DNA of 64,000 nt from Myoxocephalus aenaeus. Its lineage: Eukaryota > Chordata > Actinopteri > Perciformes > Cottidae. The notes beneath the pieces are model-generated. The model made no database searches. It was not told where the DNA came from and saw only the letters and a list, made by a program, of their open reading frames with translations. The stretch lies in contig JBAMJR010000042.1 of the NCBI GenBank assembly GCA_038501785.1, forward strand, positions 1,964,501-2,028,500. Direction: 5' to 3'. The position numbers were made by a program, and so were the translations under genes. This document shows positions 1 through 11,413 of this stretch, in pieces (positions within the stretch are counted from its first letter, which is position 1; each line of letters opens with the position of its first letter).

Positions 1-917
1 GCATTTATGGTTAGATTCTGATTCCATGCTATTTGTATCTCACTTTTTCAATTACTTAGTGATATTGCAATAAAAAAACAGATGCTATTTGCACTGGCAA
101 GGGTTATTATGTATTAATTTATTTATTATTTTTGGCATATGTTATAAATGTACTTCCCTAGCTTTAAAATAGCTGATTCCACACATAATATGCACATCAC
201 GTCTGATGTAGAAAACATCACTCCATAATCCTATTCAAGTTTAAATTATATTGCATATCCAATCCGTTATGCTTTGCCTTCTTTTGTCATTAATGATGGA
301 ACAAGTTGAACCAACTGAGCACTTCATTTTGTGGTATTAGCTGGAGGGTAAAGTCCAATAACAATTAATTACTCTGAGGTGGGTTTTGAAATCTTTACAA
401 ACAGAAAGGTGAGATTTTTCCACCCACCCTATATAGCAATTCCCATGCAGTCCTTAAGTACTATATACTCAAATTAAAGCTGAATTATATAGATGGCATG
501 GGGCCTATATTCTCCGATCCCAATATGTCATTTTCTAAACCAGTGTGTCTGCTGAGAGGAAGGTGCACATTACCCTCGCACACCCGCTCAGCGTTCATAG
601 GAGTCGTGAACTTGTGATGAGGCATCCTTGTTTACTCACGTTAAATCCTTCTACTGACACAGGTTTTCAGGAGAGGGATTTTAATTCCCTGACCTTCCTG
701 TCCCTATTAAATGTTTTTAATAGGGACATTCCCTATTAAATGTTTTTTCTTACTGCAGCGTTGGGGATGTTGGCTTGTTTCTCTACCACTATGTTTCTTT
801 GGCTCATGTCTCTTGAGAGAGTACATTTGACTGATATATTTTGTGTATTTGACTACCAATTGCCTCCAAATGAGTGGAGATTAATGCCCCCTGGGCAAAG
901 CGGCACTAATCCCAGAG
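1..917. other. AT-rich spacer, no gene seen
   Basis: No open frame here resembles a known protein. The only local structure is a short hairpin plus direct repeat near 700-747, listed separately. Confidence 0.6.
700..747. repeat. Hairpin overlapping a direct repeat
   Basis: GTCCCTATTAA (700-710) and its exact reverse complement (717-727) are separated by a 6-base loop. The sequence TCCCTATTAAATGTTTTT (701-718) recurs at 730-747. The arrangement looks like slippage or template switching. It could form a small stem, but there is no evidence of function. Confidence 0.75.
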
Positions 918-1044
918 ATGAATGAATGAATGAATGAATGAATATATACTTTATTAATCCCCGAGGGGAAATTTGGTGTCGGGGTAGCAGCAATTTACAA
1001 CAAAATAAACAAAAACAGCAGGACGAAAGATAAAAGATATATAC

Positions 1045-1078
<34 letters not shown>

Positions 1079-1347
1079 TTATAATAAAATAGAAATGGCT
1101 TTGATTGTGCAAAAATATATATATATACATGTACATGTTGTTAGTCAGAGGATCTGGCAAGCGGTGATTTATTATAAAGCCGTAATGCCGTTGGCAGGAA
1201 TGTTCTCCTGTATCTGTCCTTGTTGCAGCGGAGCGTGAGGAATCTCCTCGAGAAAGTGCTCCGCTGACCCTGCAGTAGGTGGTGGAGAGGGTGGTCCGGG
1301 TTGTCCAATATGGACAAAAGTTTCTTCAGCGTCCTCCTCTCCACCAC
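918..1347 (-). mobile_element. 5'-truncated LINE 3' end, minus strand
   Basis: Read on the minus strand, 1347-1141 encodes a segment with the order ILDNPDHPLHHLL, then FSRRFLTLRCNKDRYRRTFLPTA and IRLYN-like residues. This resembles the extreme C terminus of fish non-LTR retrotransposon ORF2 proteins. It is followed by an untranslated tail ending GGGGATTAATAAAG and a (TTCA)n simple repeat (920-943). A 3' microsatellite and loss of the 5' part are usual for CR1/L2-type LINEs. An internal (AAT)n tract sits at about 1045-1079. The family is not certain. Confidence 0.65.
1045..1079. repeat. (AAT)n microsatellite
   Basis: About eleven AAT units lie inside the 3' region of the LINE remnant. Confidence 0.95.
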
Positions 1348-1584
1348 CTGTTCCAGAGACTCCTGCCTGCAGCCTGATTGGCCTCAGACATCAGGCAACA
1401 GGGTATGTAAGGGCTCTGTTTCTCACTCGACAGGCGGGCCAATGGCCAAAGTGTTTTTTGCACTTTTTCCAGAGATAACCTTAAATGATGAACTAACGCC
1501 TGCATGATTAAACTACCAACCATTCTCAATTACATTAGCAAGAAAGTAAAACTGCTTCACTGGTTTAACAGGCTACCATTAACC

Positions 1585-2349
1585 CAGTGGTTCTCAAACT
1601 GTGGGGCGCGACCCTCTAGTGGGGCGCGGAGGTATTACAGGTGGGGTGCGGGGGGATGCTGTTTTAAGAAAATAAAAATATATATATGTTTTTAATATTT
1701 AAAAAAATAAATATATATAATCCTTTATTAATCCCACAGTGGGGAAATTATTCTCTGCATTTTACCCATCCTTAGTAATTAAGGGGCAGTGTGCTGCTGT
1801 GAAGCTCTGGGGCTTCAGTGTCTTGCTCAAGGACACTTCAACATGAAACTATGGGGAGACCCTGGATCGAACCGCTACCTTGTGATTTCAGGACGACCAC
1901 TCTCTCCATGAACATGATAACTTTATATAGTACAAAAGTACAAAGTACACTGACATAAAACGTCATTAATAAATACATGGAGAAATGCCTGTACTTTCAT
2001 GGAAATGTTTACTTTACTCCGTTAACAGGTTACGCTGCACATGCGCTACTCGACGATTCTTGGCGTTTCGCTAAAAGCCTCGGTGAGATCTCTGTGAGGT
2101 CTTTTCTGCTGTTGCGTCTCTCAAAACAGAAAACAGATCTAAGCTCAACATTAAGCATGAATTGAGAGCGGCCGTATCAAATCTACAACCCTGTTTTAAA
2201 AATATTTATAGAGGAAAGCAGCTCACTACAGCCACTAATACTGATACAACCTGATGCTCACACATCTGCACTCATTTTGTTTTGCACAGGTTGAACGTTA
2301 TTGTTATTATCTTGAAAATATATTCAGTGCAAAACTTTGAGAACCACTG
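1585..2349. mobile_element. hAT-type DNA transposon, non-autonomous, with TSD
   Basis: The left end reads CAGTGGTTCTCAAAC and the right end is GAGAACCACTG, an inverted match. The flanks carry an identical 8-bp duplication, CATTAACC, at 1577-1584 and 2350-2357. An 8-bp TSD and CAGTGGTTCTCAA termini are the marks of vertebrate hAT (Charlie-like) elements. The left part is rich in 'GGGGCGCG' motifs. No transposase frame is present. A SINE fragment is nested at 1722-1908. The right half (about 2020-2290) is closely similar to 14381-14610. Confidence 0.88.
1722..1908 (-). mobile_element. tRNA-derived SINE fragment, minus strand
   Basis: On the minus strand this contains the tRNA-like box-B region (GGTAGCGGTTCGATCC), then the core GAAGTGTCCTTGAGCAAGACA, and ends at TTTCCCCACTGTGGGATTAATAAAGG. 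The same core occurs at 14,935, 37,850 and 56,520. The tRNA-like head is cut off near 1908. It lies inside the hAT element, so it either inserted later or was carried by it. Confidence 0.75.
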
Positions 2350-2357
2350 CATTAACC

Positions 2358-4130
2358 TATTAATTTAAAGGGCACAAATCATCCATATTTCCAGGTTCAT
2401 ACTTTTATTTCTGATTTCTGCTATTATGTTTTCATGCTTTAGTGTTACCTTATCTTAGCCAACATGGGACCTTTAATTGTAGATTGGCCATTGCTACAGT
2501 GACCAAAGCCCAACTGACTATACTTCCAATCAGCAGCGGTAATACTACACGATGGGATGGAAATGTGTCCAAGACCGGTTTGCGTTCAAAGTAATCTCCA
2601 GCACTTTTGATTAACAGTTAAAGTAAACACAGCCTTGCTTACCTCACTCGTTAAATGTCAGCCAGCCTACTTCTGAGCCCGCTGCAGTGTGTGAGCGTTG
2701 TGCAGAGCAGCATGGCCACTCAGAAGGAAGAACATTGATTTTTCTTTTCTCGGATAACGAGGCTTGACCGACTTGGGTGCTTGCCTGAGTTCGATCGCCT
2801 CCTTTCTCAGCTGGTTGTCCATACAAATCTCAGACGAACGCGTCCAAACTCCCGATGACTTCACACAGATGTGGCTGTCTTTGGAGAGAGAGAGACATTG
2901 AAGTCTTCATACAGGTTGAGAAGTAAACCCGCCGCATGCCCAATCAGGGGTGCTGGAAGAGAGGGTAAAACAAAATTGGGAGAGATTTCAGCCGCAATCA
3001 GCAGGAGCTTTGATGGATTAAATGCAGCCCTTTTGCACCCAAGCTGAGTTTTGGGAAGTTTTTGACGGTTCCACATTTAGAAAGGCAGCGGCAGCTGGGA
3101 ATACTTCATTACAACGTCTCAGGAGGGGAATTTACAATGCTGTAGTCCAGTATTTCATCGCTTGGATTTTCCTCACTGGAATTAAAACCAGGGAATAAAA
3201 AATTGGGCCGGTTTCGTGGGATTTTGTTCGCAAAATAGAGTTTGTCATGTAAAGAAGGGAGCGTTCCAAAGCCAGAATATTGTGTTTCAAATGCATTACA
3301 GAAAGCCTGTGTTTTAAACTGGGTACTAAATATGAGGGTGAGTATCAGGCAAGAAGGTACTTCAACTTGTGTACTTCAGTAACGGCACTCACGGCACAGT
3401 TATTTTAACCTAAACGGTGATCTTTTCCTCAACCTAACTAAGCAGTTATTTAGCTGTGACGATAGAAGTTTATTTTGAAAAATACTTGGAAAATGTAGGA
3501 AAACACTTGAAATGTTTTACTTTTTGTAAGAAATCATGCAAACCGTTGTATGAGTAATGAATAGTGATATGGGGCTATACGTGTTTTTTAATCGCGAGTG
3601 AGCTCACGGTCAAGGTCAATACACTTAAACCTAAATATAGCGCATGGACCAGACTGATGGCTATCTCTCAGCATCCTCCTCCCCCAGTAGAGACCGAGCA
3701 TGTCAATAGTTTACTGTACAGGAAGATTGCTTGACGACAACAACAACAGCAGCAGAGTGGTGTCATCTGTCCTTTTTCCCAGCATGCCAAGCACTCACAA
3801 TCCACTGCCGGTTGCTGCAGCCTGCATGCACGCTGTTATAAATAATCGAAAGCCCTGTGGATTGGGAATACGTGTACCAAAAACAATGGAGTCGCCACAC
3901 TGTTTCGGCCGTTCCAAGTTTACATCGCGTCCCATTACACAATAATGAGGCGCAGGCTCATAACCCGCTTTGATTCTTGTGAGAGATTGACATTTTTCTT
4001 TTCATGCCAGAGTTTTTGACATCGACCGCCTGTCAGGACTTTCTTTTCTTCTTTTTTTGCGTTGAATTGACCAGAAGCTTTCGTCAGAAGCCGCCTGGTA
4101 TCACTTACAGCCATGTAAAGTGGCCGAGGC
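2358..4130. other. Spacer without recognised gene
   Basis: Mixed-composition DNA. Short frames on both strands (for example 2644-2864 minus) have no recognisable domain. At about 3405-3455 a CCTAAAC/CCTAACTAA motif resembles those at 43,170 and 59,130. Confidence 0.5.
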
Positions 4131-4135
4131 CCAGG

Positions 4136-4267
4136 TCAGAATAGAAAATATACAGTTTACTAGGAAATTGGGTAGCATCGGCACTTGTGTACTAGGAAAT
4201 TGGGTAGCATCGGTTTCAGAATAGAAAATATACAGTTTACTAGGAAATTGGGTAGCATCGGTTTCAG
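4136..4267. repeat. Short tandem repeat, three copies of a 24-bp core
   Basis: The core TACTAGGAAATTGGGTAGCA(TCGG) starts at 4158, 4190 and 4238. Copies 1 and 3 also share the preceding AGAATAGAAAATATACAGTT. The copies are nearly identical, so the expansion is recent. Spacing is unequal (32 and 48 bp). Confidence 0.9.
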
Positions 4268-4638
4268 TAGTGGGGGGGCCTACTCACAAACCTCTTCTGT
4301 GCTTAAACAACAGGCGCGTAACAGTTTTTTAGTACTCCTTGCATCACAAGCCTTGCCTGTTTGTATAAGGAGGCGTTAAACGAGAGGATGAATGAACACC
4401 GGCTTCAGGAGCCCCGCTGATGCCTTCATAAATTAGCCCCGTCTGCTTTGCCCTGTCATTCCACGCTCATCATGAGGCCAACTGTCCAGCGGCTTCTGTC
4501 TTAGCTCTGACAGATTTTCCCAAACGTTGGAGGAGGCAGCAGTCAAAACTGTGGCTGCAATCTGTTTTTAAAAAGTAGCACACAAGTGTCGGATGAATGG
4601 TGATGGCATGTTTTTCGCAATGTTCACCTATCAGCATT

Positions 4639-4958
<320 letters not shown>

Positions 4959-4961
<3 letters not shown>

Positions 4962-5306
4962 GGCTGCAACAACGAATCGATAAAAATTGATTATCAAAAG
5001 AATTGGCAACGAATTTCATTATCGATTCGTTCAATAAGTCGCGGAGAAAAGAAAAAGAGTGGCGCAGAGCAACTGGCCTGCCAGCGTTTCTGAGATTGGA
5101 GTTAGACACGGAGAAAAGCTGAGATTGTGATCTTCGCAAAAATAAAACATCTTTGATATGTGGCGATAAGTTAGCAAACAACAACACATTGAATGTTGAA
5201 AGACTCTTCCAGAACAAACACACAGCATCTGCTGAAAAGCATCAAGCTGCAGATGAGCGAAGAAGAGTGATTTCTCAACTGCTGCAGCAAACTGAGCAAA
5301 GTAGAT
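4959..5306 (+). mobile_element. hAT-type left end, copy A
   Basis: It begins TAGGGCTGCAACAACGAATC, a terminus I recall from fish hAT-like elements, and is followed by alternating ATCGAT-rich sequence. The remaining 300 bases include a short open frame (5153-5310, plus) that I cannot assign. No right end precedes copy B, which starts immediately after. Shared sequence between A and B continues for about 150 bases. Confidence 0.6.
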
Positions 5307-5560
5307 TAGGGCTGCAACAACGAATCGATAAAAATCGATTATCAAAAGTGTTGGCAACGAATTTCATCATCGATTCGTTGTGTCGCGCGATTATTACGCC
5401 GGGCAATAAGTCGCGGAGGAAGAAAAGAGCGGAGCAGAGCAACTGGCCGGCAGCGTTTCTGAGATTGGAGTGAGACGCGGAGAAACACTTAGCAATAGAA
5501 GATCTTTGATATGACGTCGAGTCTTGGCCAATCAGCGTTAAGATGTCTACAGCGTCTTCA
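5307..5560 (+). mobile_element. hAT-type left end, copy B, head-to-tail with A
   Basis: It repeats TAGGGCTGCAACAACGAATC and is highly similar to copy A through 'GCGTTTCTGAGATTGGAGT'. It retains a GTCGCGCGATTATTACGCCGG segment that copy A has lost. The right limit is uncertain. Direct adjacency suggests tandem insertion or nested insertion followed by deletion. Confidence 0.6.
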
Positions 5561-7767
5561 TTTCCCTCCAACTTGTTTTTAATGGAAGCTAGTCAGCTTG
5601 CTATCACGTTAGCTAACGTGTTTGGGTTGTGTTTTGTCGTTAAAGTTACTTTATGTTCCGTTACAGTTCATTCTTGCTTGTAAAAACCGTAACGTGGTGA
5701 AACATGCCGTAACCCCCGGTCTGGTTCAGTTCACGCTGTCACTCGTTAACGTTAAACTGGCACACCGGCAGATCTGGCTGCAGTTTAAAAAAATGTTTTT
5801 TACTCAAAGTAGACTGAATCAAATCACGTAGTTGTGCTTAGCCAACAACGTGATGTCGCGGTCATAAGAGGCCCAGATATTGATGAGATGATGTGAATGA
5901 AAGAGTTTAAGGAAGGTGGAGGTCCAAACAGACGTGAGAGGAGCAGTGCAGCTTCCCTGTCCCAGTGTTTCATACATATTGATAAAGCAGGGCATGTAAA
6001 TGCAGCCTCTGCTCCAAGGAGGTCGATTACAGTAAAAAGGGCTCACATTTGGCAGATGTAAAGCGTACATGTGTATGTTTTTAGTGTTAGTCCATTTTTA
6101 TTTTATTTTTTTATTTAGCAGCTCAGAGATGTTCAAGGAGCAACCTGTTTGTGCTTTCTGAAGAGGTTTTGCACTGTCGGTTGGAAATTAATTAATTAAT
6201 GTTGTCACAGTTACTATGAATCTGGGAGCATTGGGACTACTATACAGTATGCATATTATGGCAATCAATCAAGGATCTCCACCCTACAGTATGAGTAAAA
6301 TGACAAATGTCACATCATTTAAAAGATCTAAGCAACATCTGTAAACAAAAGCTTTAATTTTCAAAATCAAGTCAACATTATTCTCACAACAATTAATGCA
6401 TTCACAATCTTGGCATTTAGTACTTGCACAGAGCCTGATGGGATATACACGGGATACAATATCATATACGTGCAATAGAAAACTGTGTATTACTCAAGAC
6501 GTGTTTTGGAAAGAAAAGCCGAAAGGGTGGAGTTCATGACTTCCTGTGACTGTCTCATAGAACTCGTGGAAACACATGGGGTACATCCCCGTTTCCCTCT
6601 TGCGTCTTTTCCATGCGAGGAGAGAGGAAACAAGTTAATATGTTTTAAGAGAAATGAGACGTCCTTCCCTCTGAAGCGTCACGTGAAGCGACGTCTGTTT
6701 CTGATGACAGCAGCGGCTGATCACAGCTGGATCAGCTGCCAGTCGGCTTTAACAGCTGGAGAGACTGTCAATCACTGTACTAATAAAGACAGGTATCATC
6801 ACTGTATTAATACTAATAAAGAGACAGTTATCATCACTGTCAGAGTAGAGATGTTTTCTCTCTGTAGCCTGATACCTGCTTAACAAACTGCATTGAGTAT
6901 GTATTTACAGTGTGTGGTATTTATACTGTGTTCTTTGTTGTGCTTATACGAGCAGGACTGATTTCTACCGGCGGAATGCGTTTGTCTTATTTATTAATTA
7001 TTTGCATCTGTATATTTTCAAATTCTGATTGTGACGTTATTATGAAATAACCCAGAATATGATATATGAACACTGGAATTAATGTATTAGGCTCAATGTT
7101 TTGGGGGGAATTGAGTTGACATAACTCATCAAACCCGACAGTCAGGAATGATCAGCCTCACGTGACTGAATGGAAATGATGATAATTGTATTCATTATAA
7201 AAGTTATTGAGGGAAATAACAAATCAAGAAAAGACAAGTATTTCTAATAACTCCTTTTGTTGTTCAGACCTGTAATTAACATATTTTAACCAGATGGTGA
7301 ATCAGAAAATAAATCAAATATAAAACTTGAGTTTAATCTGTGATCCGTCTTCACTCCAGTGATGAACAATGAGGGGGCGTGTCGGCCGCTAAAAGACTTC
7401 CTGGAGGCCTGCTCTCATGCATCCTCGCTCCTCAGAGCTTTGGGACGGCCGTCAATATGGCAGCTCAGAACAACTTCAGAGGGAGAAAATGACAAATAAG
7501 AGATTTGGGATGTACCCATGGACTTGGAGGCAAATTGTAGCAAAGTCCATGAGGGCTTAGGGCAGTCCTGCTGTCAAATCATCAAGTGCTTGAGGGCTCT
7601 GTCGCTGAACTTTTGAGCACAGTTAGTCTACATTACTGCAGACTTTGCCTGCCTTTGTGGCGTCAAAATTGGGGTTAGCATGCGTTGCAGAGGGAAAAAG
7701 GGAAACAAACACAGAACGGCACATAGGTATTCAGAAAACACTTCAATAACATTAAGGATTTAAGATG
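5561..7767. other. Spacer; small tandem repeat and palindrome, no gene
   Basis: A 16-bp perfect palindrome CACGTTAGCTAACGTG lies at 5605-5620. At 6769-6845 a unit with ATCACTGTA...AATAAAGACAG is repeated two to three times. The 132-codon frame at 6485-6883 (plus) covers this repeat and has no recognisable domain. Confidence 0.5.
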
Positions 7768-7775
7768 GTATACAA

Positions 7776-7879
7776 CAGGGGTGCCCACACTTTTTTGGCT
7801 CACGAGCTACTTTTAAAATGACCAAGTCAAAAAGATCTACCTACATCAATAATGATATATATATACCTACATCAATAAT

Positions 7880-7946
<67 letters not shown>

Positions 7947-7957
7947 ACATCAATAAT

Positions 7958-7996
<39 letters not shown>

Positions 7997-8035
7997 ACAT
8001 CAATAATGGTATATATATATACCTACATCAATAAT

Positions 8036-8088
<53 letters not shown>

Positions 8089-8099
8089 ACATCAATAAT

Positions 8100-8172
<73 letters not shown>

Positions 8173-9023
8173 CATTATTAATGTATAAATATACCGAGTA
8201 TACTTTATATTTACAATATTGGCGTACCATGCATAACTGCATGAACCCTTATGACACAATTCTGTAAATTTTTGGTCATTACATTTTACTCTGATGACTT
8301 CACTGAATGGAACCAGCAGGGAGGACGAAAACATCGTACTTGGCAATAAATCCATTCAAGCTGCCAAACATTGCGGGCACACCGTCCATGGTGATTGACA
8401 ATAATAGGCTCGTTAGGCCGGTGATCGGCGCGCAATGCATGCCGGTTGGATTTTAGTCTGACTTGATCCCAACTTGCTCTAACGTCATGCACACGTGGTC
8501 AACGTTATTCTCACGAGAGCAAGGCGGCCCCCGATTTCAGAGCCAGGCATTGCAGTAGCTCTCCACCGACTGTGTGGCGCAGTGCATGATGGGAAACGCC
8601 TGGCTGTCGCCACATCAGAGAGCTGATTGGCTCTTAGATTTGACAGCAAACATGTGTTGTAGAAAATCCTTATTTTATGTGTAGTTGTAATACTTAATGC
8701 TCGATTGTTGACTATTAGTCTCATGTTTAATATAAAACACATTTTGTTTCTGCAACACATATCAAAACCAGTAGTAATGTATTTCACAGGCAGACATAAA
8801 AAGAACAAAGGATGCAGCTAGACCCACATTTCTACGTATATATATATATTTATAAACACATATGAATAAATCCAAACGTGATCTGTAAACTACAAAAAGC
8901 CTAAAGTTCTGAACTAACAGGAAGTCATTTTTTCTGTGACATGGCATGTGATCTACCCGCGATCTACACGCACTATCTTCGCGATCTACTGGTCGATCAC
9001 GATCGACGTATTGGGCACCCCTG
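7776..9023. mobile_element. hAT-type transposon with 8-bp TSD GTATACAA
   Basis: The termini CAGGGGTGCCCA and TGGGCACCCCTG are inverted repeats. The identical octamer GTATACAA flanks them at 7768-7775 and 9024-9031. The subterminal 'GAGCTAC...GACCAAGTC...AGATCTAC' sequence matches the right end of the element at 44,344-46,031 in inverse orientation, so the two are one family. There is no intact transposase frame in this 1.25-kb copy. Its left subterminal region holds an expanded (TA)n minisatellite. Confidence 0.9.
7840..8172. repeat. Compound minisatellite: CCTACATCAATAATGG plus (TA)n, then (GA)n
   Basis: Six copies of a 16-base unit, CCTACATCAATAATG(G/A), start at 7840, 7866, 7944, 7994, 8022 and 8086. 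They are separated by TA tracts of different length and followed by (GA)n at 8156-8172. The unit derives from the hAT subterminal sequence, because the sister copy near 45,960 has it once. Amplification therefore took place inside this copy. Confidence 0.93.
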
Positions 9024-9031
9024 GTATACAA

Positions 9032-10614
9032 CAATGCAAGCATATGCTTTATTAAACACCTGGTTTATTCATCAAACTGTTTTTTTCTTTTTAGTTAATG
9101 ATGCTTTTTGGACAAAAAGTGAGTACATTTATTATTTGATAATTACCTCTTTTCAGGACGTTAAAAAACCCTACAATTGCACAAAACACGATTTGGCATC
9201 TCCTGGGTAACATGATATGTACAACATGTAGTGCTGTCCCATTGGAATATATAAGTGTCAAACCCTTTCAGTCTCTCCCCAAGTCCCTGAGGGTTCAGGG
9301 CTTAAGGCCTTTAAAGGGGACATTGGAGTTGGGCCTTACCCTCACACAAAAAACAACAATACTTTTAATATACAATTCATATTTGTGTGATTTGTATCAT
9401 GTAATGATGACTACAGGAGGACAAATGAGAATCGCCGGTGGAACTAGATGACAGCAAGGAATTTACAATAACTTGTTTTCCTGTGTTGAATGCCTTCAAG
9501 CGTCTCAGAAATCCTGCCTAAGCTGACACTGATAGGCATGCCATTCTACCGCTGCTGCAACATCTTTTTTACTTAAATCTGCCTTTCGTTTTCTGGTTGC
9601 CTGGTTTTATTTATGTTTTGTATGCAAATGTGTGACATTAAGCAGTCTAAGCTGGCAATTCTGCTGATCTGGTAAACAAATGTGTTCTAGTTGTTTTCTT
9701 TATTTCCTTTGAGAGTCGGGGGAATTATGGAAGTTTTCTTGGAGGAAGAACAAAATGTACAATAGATGAGTTTTTAAGGATGACATGGGAGTCTTTGCTG
9801 GAGTGGATGGTCTCTTATGAATGTTTTCAATAATAATGGACCGCCACTGCCGAAATAGAACCTCTTGACCCAAGCTGGAGAGTAGATGAAGCATTGAAAC
9901 GATGCAGTACGCTGTGATGCTTTTAGATGACTGCCTTGAAAATAATGCATGTAATCAACTTGATAAGAGAGCATACCGATGTGTGCCAGGAGATGAACAC
10001 GACATCTTTACCAATGATCGGATTTCATCCGGTTCTCTTGTCACTTAGAATAAATCAACCAGATCAATAATTCCAATCAACTACATTTAGAGAAGGCTCT
10101 CAGCTGGGTTTTGGGTTTTGTTGGTTTTGTACCAGTGTTGAATCTTCTCTAGAGTTGTTTGTCCCGCAAATACATTTTGCATAAGTGCCAATGGAAAACA
10201 ATGCTATCGGAACATCTATACGTTTGACTGCACAGACGTCGTGATTAGCCCCAAAGATTACATCACTGTAGCAGTAAACATGGAAGGAGGTTTCACCACA
10301 GTCAGAGTTTGACTATCTACGTCTCCCATGGCTCCGTCAGGATGTTTGCAGTGCGTCATAGTCAATGGAGCACAGAAATCACGTCAGCAACCACAAAGGT
10401 ACCATGTGTTAGCCTTTCACTAGAAACGGACCTCAGGTGTTTGCTCTGTGCTCATCTTGACACACAAAAGACTCAAGTTATTCCATTTTCTCCATCCGCC
10501 TCCCTAAATGTGGTTTATTTCCGCTGGCTCTGTTTCATGTTCAGATCCTCAGAGTATAAATGCATGTTGAGTATTGGTGGTTCAAGGGAAATGTGTACTG
10601 AAACCAGGTGTAAG
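9032..10614. other. Spacer without recognised gene
   Basis: I see no repeat end, RNA gene or convincing frame. The short frames at 9212-9451 and 10309-10638 have no known domain. Confidence 0.5.
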
Positions 10615-10800
10615 CAGTGGTGTATAGTAACGAAGTAGAAATACTTCGTTACTGTACATAAGTAGTTTTTGGGGATATCTGTACTCTACTTTACTATTTA
10701 TATTTCTGTTTACTTTTACTTTTACTTCACTACATTTTGCAAAGAAAAATGATACTTTTACTCCGATACATTTCTCCTGAAACCTTCGTTACTCGCTACA
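10615..10800 (+). mobile_element. Tol2/Ac-like hAT left end fragment
   Basis: It starts CAGTGGTGTATAGTAACGAA and runs into AAGTAGTTTTTGGGGATATC followed by TACTTTTACTTTTACTTC. This order closely resembles the terminal region of the fish Tol2-type hAT elements, as known from the family. The matching right end was not found nearby, so it appears truncated. A poly-A run follows at about 10,819. Confidence 0.65.
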
Positions 10801-10920
10801 AAATCAAATCTATCTTTAGAAAAAAAAAAAAAACATCGGGGACTGTGGTGGAACACAGACTCCACCAAGCAGGTTTTGCGAATCACAATGTTTTGCATTT
10901 TCCCTCTACATCCTCTAGTC

Positions 10921-11413
10921 CAGCGCTCCCAAACCTTTATGCGTCACGGACCGGTTACGTGAAGACAATATTTTCACAGACCGGGTCCGACCTCGGAGAG
11001 ACGGGAGACAACGACACCTGACGTGTGTTCGTTATGTCCAGTCTACTGACTCTACTCCTAACTAAACCTTTAGTCCAGTCTACTGCTTAACTTATAACGC
11101 GCTGCACAAAGACAGGATGTTGAAATGGAAGCAGGTTTTCATGCTTTTTTGGCGATCTCAGGATACTCTGCCTTGGTTTCCAGATCACCGACAGAGTTGT
11201 AACAGACTTACGTTTCATTTTTAGAGTAACGTAACATCTTGACATGTATCAAGAGATTCCGTCCGAGGTTACCACAGACGGATGTATGCGGTCATTTTTC
11301 ACAATAAAACATCTTTCCGGCCTTGATTTTTTATTTATTTAATGTTTCATTCATTCTTTCTGTGGCCCGGTACCAAGAGACCCACAGACCGGTACCAAGA
11401 GACCCACGGCGGG
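10921..11413. mobile_element. hAT-like remnant with repeated right end
   Basis: The left side reads CTCTAGTC then CAGCGCTCCCAAACC and CACGGACCGGTTACG. The right side carries GGCCCGGTACCAAGAGACCC twice in tandem (11,365-11,410). The 'hit CTCTAGNN' flank and the ACCGG motifs resemble Charlie-type hAT elements of fish. I could not confirm a right TSD, so the limits are approximate. Confidence 0.45.

Noticed and set aside
6485..6883. 132-codon plus-strand frame
   Set aside because: It covers a short tandem repeat, shows no domain and has no splice or promoter support.
7840..8101. CRISPR-like array (repeat plus spacers)
   Set aside because: The spacers are only TA tracts of varying length in a vertebrate transposon; there are no cas genes.
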